Below are positions 29,679-39,500 of a stretch of 64,000 nucleotides of DNA, in pieces (the stretch's first letter is position 1; every line of letters begins with the position of its first letter). The position numbers were made by a program, and so were the translations under genes. This stretch comes from Euglena gracilis. Its lineage: Eukaryota; Euglenida; Euglenophyceae; Euglenales. The DNA lies in the NCBI GenBank assembly GCA_039621445.1, contig CP154955.1, positions 50,621,384-50,685,383 of the forward strand, given 5' to 3'. The notes below the pieces were generated by a model. That model saw only the letters and a list, made by a program, of their open reading frames with translations, did not search any database and was not told the origin of the DNA.

Positions 29679-30083
29679 GCTGCGTCGCGCGCCGAAAAAA
29701 GCGTGGATTTGTCAGGGTTGTCGTTGAGTTATCCGTCCTGTTGTTCCTCTGACCATGCCGAAAGGCATCGCGAGCATGTGCCTCGCACCGAAATTTAGTT
29801 TGCCGCGTGTCAGTTCCCTATGCCACCTCTTGCATTCCTGCCCCCACCCCTCAAGTTCACCAGGTTCGCCATTTGTTTCAAATCCTCTTCCCTAATGCGT
29901 AAATTTCCCTTTTTTAAAGGCAAAATTCCGTCCACGGCTGCCGTCTGTGCACCCGTGAACCGACCACGGGTGCACGGGTTCAGGGGGCCCCCTTCGGGGT
30001 CCCCCTGGCTGAACACGTTTTCAGGCTGAAATCTGGGCTCAGCCACAATTTGTGTATAGAATGAGTACCCACACCTCATCACC

Positions 30084-31719
30084 CATAGTGGGCATTTTTT
30101 GTGTTTTTTAAAAAAAACAAAACAACGTGTAAAAAAAAAAAGTAAAAAAAACATCAAAAAAAAAACAAAAGGAAAATTTCATTGAAAAAACTCGTTATGA
30201 AACTCCCAAACCATACTTTGAATCCTCAGTTTAAAAACTGCCAAAAATGGTCAAAAACATCCCAAAATGCAATAAAAATGGAATTTTATGACTTTTTCAT
30301 TTTTGTGGAAGGAAGTTTTTGGCAGAAATTACCCAGAAGTTGCCAAAAATGATTAAAACCTATTTTCTGGGCCCGACGCCTGTCTTGAAATTCTACTGAC
30401 ATTAACGGATTTCAGCCTGAAATTGTTTGTGTCAGTCGATTTCCATTCAGGCGCCCGTTTATGTCAGTCGATTTCCATTCAGGCGCCCGTTTATGTCAGT
30501 CGATTTCCATTCAGGCGCCCGTTTATGTCGGTCGATTTCCATTCCATTGAAATCTGTTGCTGGTCAGATTGGGAATTTTTAGTGACTTTTTGGACATTTT
30601 GGATCTCCCTTTTTTGAAGACATTTTTGGTCCTATGGGGTTGTGGAGGCGTTATGGACCAGAAAAAAACCAAATTTTGTGGTCAGGTGATCACAGCTGGC
30701 TGAACTTTGGATGGAACAGACGGAAGGACGGAGCTGAAGATTATCATTTTCTGGGACTTCAGAAAAAGCATTCGGCAAATTTGCCCTGAACCAGTTGTTA
30801 TCACTGGTCATCTGAAAGAAAAGCTTTTGGGTGAGGAGTGATTTGGCCACGTTAAACCTATTTTCTGGGCTCGACGCCTGTATTGCAATTCTATTCTATT
30901 GCAAGGCTGTGTTCCTGGCAACATGGCTTTGGTCAAAATCTGTGTTTCTAAAAAAAATGCAGAGTCTGCGTTTTAGGCACAGTTCTTGAGATAGAGATTG
31001 TTCTTGTCAAAATGGAAGAAAAAATGCATTCCGAAAAAATGCAGAGTCTGCGTTTAAGACACAGTTCTTGATGTAGAGATTGTTTCTTTCAAAATGGAAG
31101 AAAAGATGAATAAAGAAAAAGGGAACAAAAGGTTGGGTCGACATTAACGGATTTCAGGCTGACACCTAAAATGTCCCGAAACGGAACAAAAGCGCATTCA
31201 AAAAAAGGACACAAAAGGTCGGTCGATTTCCAAGACATCGGAAACCGTTTATGTCAGTCGATTTCCATTCAGGCGCCCGTTAGTGTCGGTCAATTTCCAT
31301 TCAGGCGCCCGTTAGTGTCGGTCGATTTCCATTCAGGCGCCCGTTAGTGTCGGTCGATTTCCATTCAGGCGCCCGTTAATGGGCCAAAAACCACTTTTTT
31401 GACCATATTTCCGTCCAGGCGGTTCGGTCGAATGAATATCAAGACAGGCGTCGGGCCCAGACAAAATAGGTTTTAGAAAAATCGACCGACACTAACAGAT
31501 TCAGCAGGGGCGCCGGGCGGCTCGCTTCGCTCGCTCGCGCCCGGCGCCCCTGCTGAATCTGTTAGTGTCGGTCGATTTTTGTATAGAAAATGTTCATTCA
31601 AATATTTTTCCATGCAAACCCAGTGGGCGTTTTTTTGTTTTTTTTATAAAAAAAACATTGTTAGAATTAAAAAAAAACAAAAAAAACAACGTCAAAAAAA
31701 AACAGGCCGGCCCACTATG
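30084..31719. mobile_element. hAT-like element, 1636 bp, perfect 8-bp TSD
   Basis: The terminal inverted repeats CATAGTGGGC and GCCCACTATG are exact. The direct repeat TCATCACC lies at 30076-30083 and 31720-31727. The subterminal regions are A/T hairpins. The interior has an inverted pair CTATTTTCTGGGCCCGACGC, two arrays of a 32-bp unit (30430-30548 and 31250-31380) and a long palindrome (31477-31580). No transposase ORF, so it is non-autonomous. Confidence 0.9.
31477..31580. repeat. 104-bp palindrome with 43-bp perfect arms
   Basis: The arms run AAAAATCGACCGACACTAAC to CGCCGGGCG with no mismatch, around an 18-base loop GCTCGCTTCGCTCGCTCG. It is inside the 1636-bp element near its right end. 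A related but decayed version is at about 23345-23440. Confidence 0.92.
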
Positions 31720-31984
31720 TCATCACCCAAAGGTTTTTTCTTGAATATGAACAAAATGCCTCCAAAAAGTGCAAAAAAAGGTGGGGAAATGGAAATAAGC
31801 GGAAAAAATGCGCAAAAAAATTCTTTCAAAAAGGGGCAGAATAGAGCACAAATCAAACAACATGACTCAGCGTCAATGCAACATTGGTCAAGGAGCAATT
31901 TGATAATATACAATCAAAATCAAAAAAACCAAAATGAAACTGCAACAAATAAAAAAAGCCGTAAATTCTTAAGACGCAAAAAAA

Positions 31985-32140
31985 TGCGCGAAAAAAATTG
32001 AAAAAATGCGCAAAAAATCGAAAAAAAATGCGCAAAAAAAGGCGAAAAAATGTGCAAAAATGCGCATTTTCCCAAAAATCCGGAAAATGCGCAAAAAAAT
32101 GCGCAAAAATGCGCAAAAATGCGAAAAATTGCGAAACGCA
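31985..32140. repeat. AAAAATGCGC simple repeat
   Basis: About fifteen irregular units of AAAAATGCGC or close variants. The complementary unit TTTTTGCGCA forms arrays at about 49895-49935, 50115-50345 and 50565-50620. The ORFs read across these arrays are compositional artefacts. Confidence 0.8.
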
Positions 32141-32152
32141 TTTCCCGCCCCC

Positions 32153-32450
32153 TGCTTAATGGAAAACGTGTCATTGCCACAGATGCCCTAATGGAAAACG
32201 TGTCATTGCCACAGATGCCCTCATTGAAAACGTGTCAACCCCCCCCTTCTCCCGCAGCCTTCCCACTATGGCTAAACGCACGGCTAACTTTGTGAATGGT
32301 CTTTTGCCACCTCCCCCTAGGACGGAACTGTTCCTGGCTGCTCTCGCGGTATACCAGCAAGATGCCAAGAAGCCGAAGGTTGACCCCCTTCATGGCACCT
32401 TGCTGGCACAGAGCAACACACATATTTTGAGATTCAGAAGTTTTCAAATT
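32153..32450 (+). pseudogene. Family-2 recombinase-like gene, truncated copy
   Basis: Three tandem ATGCCCTAATGGAAAACGTG-type units (32153-32235) precede a pyrimidine-rich stretch ending CCCGCAG. Eleven bases later comes ATG (32267), [20 protein letters not shown], through [13 protein letters not shown]. The copy stops abruptly at about 32420, where unrelated sequence begins. Confidence 0.7.
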
Positions 32451-33480
32451 GTGTGAATTTTTTCGGGTTTGGGCTGGTTTCTTCCCAGCCAGTCCTAATT
32501 GGTGAGGTCTGATGGGTTGCAAGGGTTCAACGCAGACAACTTAAAAAATCCACTGCGAAAAACTGCAAGCATTGTCACGTTTTTCAACACAAAGGAAGAT
32601 GCATGGGGTTTTTGGGGTGGGAAGCCTTGCCGTAGCGGTTAAAGCTTGGAAGGAAGGGCGGTGACAGATCTGAAACATGTACCATAAGCCAGACGCAAAA
32701 CAAGTGTACGAACATCATGCATGTGAACAGTGCATGAACAAAGGAAAACAAATGTGCACAGAGACAAAAAAGAAAAGCCACAAAAAACATACAAGGTTCA
32801 GGGAAATACCCTCTCACACCCCAAAGGCGACCCCACCACCAAAGCATCAAGAATCCCACTGGTGACAAAAACATAAAAACTGAACAATTCTTTTTCAGTG
32901 AGTATTTTGGGCGAACTTTTGAATGTGTGGTTTGCATGGAACCACGGCATCCTCCACACGTGGCGCATGAACGAGAGCCATTCCCGCATTCTTGCAGGGC
33001 CATTGCCTTTGGCCATCCTCGCAGATGTTCTTTTAATGACCTGCAGCACCGCTTGCAGGGAGCACTATCGCGGACCGTTTCACGAATTAAATGGTGAATA
33101 AGGCCAAAAAAGCCAACCAGAGCCTTCAATTTCAAAGCCTTCAAAACTGCCTGAAAATGAAACAACATTCGGGTAATACGTCTACATCTCCATCTGCAAC
33201 CACCTCTGTCTCTCCTTTGAAACAATCACTCACATTCTTCCATTTGTGAATTCCGCGCGCGACGTTTGTACGGTTTGCAGAAACATCAACGTGTACATGT
33301 TAGCACCATGTTCATAAACAGTGCACACACAGTGCAGGTTACATATATTTGTGTTCGAATTACAAACAAACCGAATCCACCTAACGATGGCACTGCCCAC
33401 CTGATTTGTAGCGAATTTTTCAGGGGGGGGAATGCTGAACAGGTTTTCCCTTGCATTACTTGCTTCGTTTGCAGTTTACC

Positions 33481-33525
33481 ATGGCCAACTCTTCCGCAAC
33501 GAGAATCCCAAACCCGAAATACAAA
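33481..33525 (+). CDS. CK2A: CK2 alpha exon 1
   Basis: The exon has 15 codons, [22 protein letters not shown] ends 6 bases before the ATG, implying either a 5'UTR intron or a trans-splice acceptor. The donor is AAA|GTTTGT; the following intron is only 47 bp. Confidence 0.88.
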
Positions 33526-36500
33526 GTTTGTGCACCTTTTTGATTCAGAAAAATGCATGTTTTTCAACCCAGCACGATGTGAACGCCAGTCGGCCAAAAG
33601 ATTACTGGGACTACGAGTCCCTTCAAGTCACATGGAACACCCAGGACAATTACGAAGTTGTCAAAAAGGTAAGTCCATTTTGACATGTACATGTTTAATG
33701 TTTATTTTCGAATCCTTAGATTGGTCGAGGGAAGTACAGTGAGGTTTTTGAGGGTGTGAATGTGACAAACAATGAAAAGTGTGTCATCAAGGTGCTGAAG
33801 CCCGTGAAGAAGAAGAAGATAAAGGTACCTTGCTCCATCGGTGTCAGACCAATTTTTCCCCAGGGGGGGGCGAGCATCCAGGGGAAGGTTGACTACTCTC
33901 ATTGGCACTTTGCCGCCCGAAGGGCGGCCAGATAGTGTAAATGTTCAATGTTCCCCCTGCGAACCCCCTAGACCCTGCCATTTCTTTCAACAATGAGCAA
34001 ACTCATGGTTGACAACAGGGCCTGAAAAAGGCCAGTGGCGGGAAAAAAGCAGCAAGTTGGCTGGACCCCTGAGGGGGGAATGGACCCCCCTCCCATGGAC
34101 CCCCCTCCCCTAGCTTGAAAAAAATAGGCACGAAGCGACGGGAATCTTTTTGAAGGCTTCAAAAACTGCCCAAGATTGAGTTTTTCAGGTGATTTGTTTT
34201 CCACCAAATCCAAAATAAATGAAAAAGACATGGTGGTGCAAAGGGGCGGTGAAAAAAATTATTTGGTTGCATGGGGGGATCCTGGACCCCTCCATGCTCT
34301 GGGTATGAACCTCCCCCTCGGGGGGGGGGGGGGTCGGACCCCCCCCCCTCCTGTTTAAAACCAAAGCTCAATTTCCCTCAACACCCATTTGGCTAATGGC
34401 CGGGCTCCTTCAGACCCCAATTAGCTTAGGGGTGAGGGTATGACCAACGCAAACGAGTTTTTTAAATATTTTTCTAGCTCAAGGGGGGGCTGGACGATGA
34501 TGGTTTTGGGGTTGGAGAAACGGGTCGGATTCATAGAAATCCTGTATCTCAGAAACAAACTTTTCACATTTCTGAAAACATTTTACATTTTGAAAATTTG
34601 ATGATTTCCAGCCAATTTTTGAATATTCTACACACAAATTGTGGCTGAGCCCAGATTTCAGCCTGAAAACGTGTTCAGCAGGGGGCCCCCTGAACACGTT
34701 CTCAGGCTGAAATCTGGGCTCAGCCACAATTTGTTTAAGAACGTGTTCAGAGCCCGCCAAATGCCTGCCCTGAAATTCGTGGTCATGATTCACGCAAGGG
34801 GTCAAAAACGCGAAAATGTGAAATTCGGACCGAAAAAACGGCGCCCTAATGGAAAACGTGCCTGAACACAGATGCCCTAATGGAAAACGTGTTACCCCCC
34901 CTTTTCCCCTTTTTTTTCCACAGCCCTCCCACTACGGCAAACTTCGTGAATGGTCTTTTGCCACCTCCCCCTAGGACGGAACTGTTCCTGGCTGCTCATA
35001 GCTGGCGTTTTTTTTGTTTTTTTTTTTTGAAAAAAAGTTTTTTTTTATTTTTTATTAAAAAAACAGGCAAAAAAACCGACAAAAAAAACAAAGGGGAAAA
35101 TGATGGTCCAAATTTTGCCTTTGATCGCAAGGGTGAACCAATCTTAGCTCAAATGACTTGAAAACCAATACTTTTGGAGGTCTTCAACAAGAATGGTCAA
35201 AATAGAGCATTTTTCTGCCATTTTGGGATGTTTCAACTTGAAACATCCCAAATTTGGTGTCTTTCTCTGCCTGAGGATGGGCAAAAAAAAGCTAAAATTA
35301 AAGGCAAAAAATTTTTTTGCCCTGGACCCTCAATGGCGTTTTTTTTGTTTTTTTTTAAAAAAACTTGTTTTTTTTTTGACTTCGTTTTAAACGAAGTACC
35401 AGCTATGTGGCTGCTCTCACGGTATACCAGCAAGATGCCAAGAAGCCGAAGGTTGACCCCCTTCATGGCACCTTGCTGGCACAGGGCAACACAAAGAAAA
35501 AGTCTGGCTCCGTGGGTGCAGAGCTTGCTGCTGTTGCCAACTGTTTGGAGTTCGCCAAACTGTGTCAACATCGGCAAGCCTCTTATCCTGAGCTGGATGC
35601 TTTCTTTGTTGCCTGGACGGGATGGGAGCTGGAACCCAGCCTGTTGTTCGATGAGGCGAGCGTCATTGAACAATGTGTGGCTCAACGTGTGGAGCAGTCG
35701 GGAAGTGTGTTCATTTCATGGAATCGTTCGGCAACCTCTTTTCATACATACGTGAATGCAGTGACTTGGGCAGTCCGCACAAGTCCCTTGCCTTTTGCAG
35801 AGCGCCAACCCCCCCCCGACCAACCCCCTCTGCCTCGTGCTGTGTCCTGACTGCCTATAAAACAGGACAAATGTGGTTTTTGTGGTGTTGCCATTCCCAC
35901 AAATCCAAATCGTGTGCAGCTGAGGAAAGTTGTGTGTGACGCCTGCGGTTTGGCATACCATTTTCATTGCCATGGCTCTTGTTTGTGTAAAGCATGTCGT
36001 CTTCCGTGACGTCTAACACTCCCTATCGGTTTGCTCAAAGGCAACCTCTGACCGTTTCTTGTGTTGTAGAGTTCCCCCCTAGACCTTCTAGTCTGGTCTA
36101 GTTAGTTTAGACCTACCTAGGGTAGAGGACCACCCGGCCTCTCAACCTGTCGCCGAATTTTCGTGACAACGATTTTTTGATTGCCACAGATGCCCCAGTC
36201 GAAAACGTGTCATTGCCACAAATGCCCTAATGGAAAACATGTTCATGACGACGAATTTCAGGGCAGGCATTTGGCGGGCTGAACACGTTTTTAATGACAA
36301 AAACCCGTTACCGTCTTGCTGCCCTTTGGGCAACGATGATTTTGAATGATAAAAAATCAAGCTTCCTTGACACCAACAAATTTGGCAAATTTACCTTGGT
36401 GACGTGGTGACAAAGGTTTTTCCTTTGCCAATTTCCGGGGGGGGGGGTAGGCCCTGACCCCCTTGTGACACCCACGCTCCAACAAAATTCTGAACATGGC

Positions 36501-39500
36501 CTCACCCCTCCCTTTTTCATGTGTGTGCATAGATCCAAAACTGGATTGCAATATTTTTGCCCATCGATTGAAAGCTCTTCTCAAGGGCATTCAGCAGATG
36601 GCCTCAGATTTCAGCCACATTACCAACCCCCCCCCTCTATTTGGCCGCCCTCCGGGCGACCCTCTGGCCAATTAGGGGGGGGGGGGACAGTTAGGGGGGT
36701 TACCCCTAACCCCCCCCCTTTTTGGCCACCTGGACCCCGTCCTTTACAGTCGCGAACCCCCGTAAAACACCCGAATAAAGACATTTTCCCTTGAAATGAG
36801 TAACCCCCCCCCCCTGATTGGCCACCTGGGCTCTGGCCAATTAGGGGGGGGGACAAATAGAGGGGGGGTGGTACATGGTGTTCTTATTTTCGAAACTCCC
36901 CAAAATTTGCCAAAGGGAATTATTGGGGGTGGTTCGGGTCACGGGGGGGGTCACGGGGGGGGGTCACGGGGGGGGTCACGGGGGGAACACCACATTTTTG
37001 GTGGCAAAATTAGGAATCACCGAGTTGGAAATTTTGGAGAAAAATTCCACAAATTAGGAATCTCCACACCAAAATTAGGATTTTGACACCAAATTAGGAA
37101 TCACCAAGCCCAAATTTGAAAAATTTACGCCTCAAAATTAGGAATCTGCCCCAGAATTTTATCAAATTAAGCATCACCCGCCAATATTTTTCCTGACAAA
37201 ATTTCGCCGAAAAGGGTCCTTGTTCGGGTCACGGGGGGGTCACGGGGGGGGTCACGGGGGGGTCACGGGGGGAACACCCCCATTGCACAAAAATACTCCA
37301 ATTTTAGGTCAAATACCCCCAAAAACTTCTCAGATGATATTGCCACATCTCAGCAAACCATTTTGGACACTTTTTAGCACTTTTCATTTTGTTCCCCAGA
37401 CGCCGGCTTCCCTCCCGAACCAGCGTTCTGAAGAACGCGGTGTGAAGCCAAAGCCCCAATACACGGTTTCAATGGATAGCCAGTGGTGGTCATGAGGTTT
37501 TTCCACGCTACACGGTGGTGCTCTTATTCCAAAACATCACCAATTTCCACCAAAATTGGATACCAACCCTGGTCCCCAAATGGCAAATTTCATTGAACAT
37601 ATTTAAACAGTCATACCAGGACCTCTACGACCAATTTGGGCCATTTTTGGGCATTTAAGCCCCCCTCAAAAATTTTATTCTCTTAATTTTGTGTTTTCAT
37701 TTGTTTTTGCTAATGAAAGCCTCACACTGCACCAATGGAACAAGATCCTTCCAGCTGTAATTCAAAGGAGGTTAGGCATGACGGGGGGCTCTGTGCGGAT
37801 GATTGGCTATGACGATCCCGGAGGTCGTACCGACCTAAGTGGGGCCGACTGTTGGCTGGCTTACCCTCACCCCCCCTCAAAGTGGCCATCCTCCAGGCAC
37901 CACGGGACCCCAAAACGGCCACTCTGGGGGAGGGGACACTTTGGGGGGGGGGTCAATTTTTGGGCTTCGGCACCTTCGGCGCCAAAAGAAAGTGGCCACT
38001 TTGAGGGGGGGAAACCAAATTTGGCAAAAAATTTTGGCCACTCTGAGGGGGGGGGACACTTTGAGGGGGGATGAGGGTATCGACCATTGGAGGTCGGGCT
38101 GACCAGGTCAGCCCGACCTCCAATCATCCACATTGCCCCCCCCACTTTTTGAAATTTAACCCCCCCCGAAAATTTGATTCGATATTCAGTAAAATTTGAC
38201 TCAAAATGCACGGAAACACATTGGAATGAGCTTGAAACTGTCAAAAAACGTCCCATATTCAAAAAAGAAAGAGACGACGGATTGCCATAACGCGCTCCCT
38301 AATGAACTTAGTCGGCCTACGGCCTCCTCCGGGGGGCCCCCAAGGTTGACGGCTTGTTTTTTTTAAAACAAAAAAACATGTTTTTTTTAAAAAAAAATGT
38401 TTTTTTTAAAAAAAACAAAAAAACCGTCATGGAGGGTTTGGGTGAAAAAAATTTTTGAACATTTTTTTAAAGGAAAAAGGTCATTTTTTATCTCTGCAGC
38501 TTCGCAGTCCATAAAAGGTGATGGCTTTCACATGAACCATCATTTTAGTATTTTTGGATGAAGGGTCTGGAAAAACTTAAAAAAAACGTCACTTTGACCA
38601 AAAACATGACTTTAGAACTTTTTCCTCAAAAAATGGCCATTTCGCAAGGAAAAAGGTTAATTTTTGCTTTTTCAAAAAAAACATGTTTTTTTTTGCGTTT
38701 TTTTTAAAAAAACATGTTTTTTTGTTTTTTTTAAAAAAACAAAAAAAACGTCAACCCTGGGGCCCCCCCAAAATAACAATATCCCCTTGTGTGTGCAAGG
38801 CAAGGGTGGCCAAAACGCGCAGCCTACCCACTCGCCCCCGTCAACCCCCCCTCCCCCCACTCTGCCCGGCATGCCCAAGAAAAAAAAATTCGCGAAATAA
38901 TCGTGACTTTTTTGAGGCCCATAAAATGGCAAATGGCATTATTTTTTTTGACGACATAAAATGGCAAATTTGGGGGCCGCGCGCAGTATAAAGTATAAAG
39001 TATATTTTTTTTTGAAAAAATGGCCCAAAAATGGGCAAAAAAGACCACTTTTTGGACCCAAGAATCACCGATTTTAGGACGCACGCCGCCTGTGCAGCCG
39101 CCAAGTTGTATTTTAGTCGGGTGCTGACCCCACCCCGGGCGGTCAGCCTGCCTGGCAGACACTCGGCACTCCCAATCCGACCCCCCGGGGGGGGGGGTAA
39201 GGCCCACGGCCAAAAGTGCCCTAGCACAACCCCGGCGCCGAAGGCGCCGGGGAGCCAAAAATAGCCTATTTTCTACACACAAATTGTGGCTGAACCCAGA
39301 TTTCAGCCTGAAAACGTGTTCAGCGCCCCGGAAGGGGACCCCTGAACACGTTTTCAGCTGAAATCTGGGCTCAGCCACAATTTGTTTAAAAACGTGTTCA
39401 GAGCCCGCCAAATGCCTGCCCTGAAATTCGTGGTCATGATTCACGCAAGGGGTCAAAAACGCGAATTTGTGAAATTTGGACCCCAAAAATGGCGCCCTAA

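Larger units (their letters stand above)
28687..29985 (+). mobile_element. Recombinase-like element, copy B
   Basis: The element begins with the 97-bp palindrome, then TAAAACCGTTAACC, smaller inverted repeats (GTTCACGGGTGCCGTAGTGC), one ORF (29082-29678) and a 3' region with CGTCCACGGCTGCCGTCTGTG. It is nearly identical to 42641-43930 at a constant offset of about 13,954 bp. Its 3' end differs from copy C: near 29985 it joins the CTGAACACGTTTTCAGGCTG sequence of family 2. Confidence 0.75.
34840..36009 (+). pseudogene. Family-2 recombinase-like gene with PHD-like finger, interrupted copy
   Basis: The reading frame is recognisable from [19 protein letters not shown] (start codon region lost, about 34938) and is split by a 411-bp hAT-like MITE (34997-35407). 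It resumes as [59 protein letters not shown] and [11 protein letters not shown], then PPLPRAVS and an in-frame TGA at 35848-35850. The same frame continues to a zinc finger and stop at 36007-36009. Copy 39279-39960 has CGA (Arg) at the TGA position, so this is a C-to-T nonsense change. A central, presumably catalytic, region is missing after TYVNAV. Confidence 0.7.

Noticed and set aside
31250-31380. 32-bp repeats (also 30430-30548) as a CRISPR-like array
   Set aside because: Perfect head-to-tail minisatellite with no spacers, inside a hAT-like element.
31853-32180. Phe/His-rich or Lys/Asn-rich open frames (also 50041-50492)
   Set aside because: Translation of the AAAAATGCGC / TTTTTGCGCA simple repeat.
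36142-36590. Minus-strand frames reading [23 protein letters not shown]
   Set aside because: The plus strand of the same DNA reads better as protein and continues the neighbouring plus-strand module, so the minus-strand frame is treated as a shadow.
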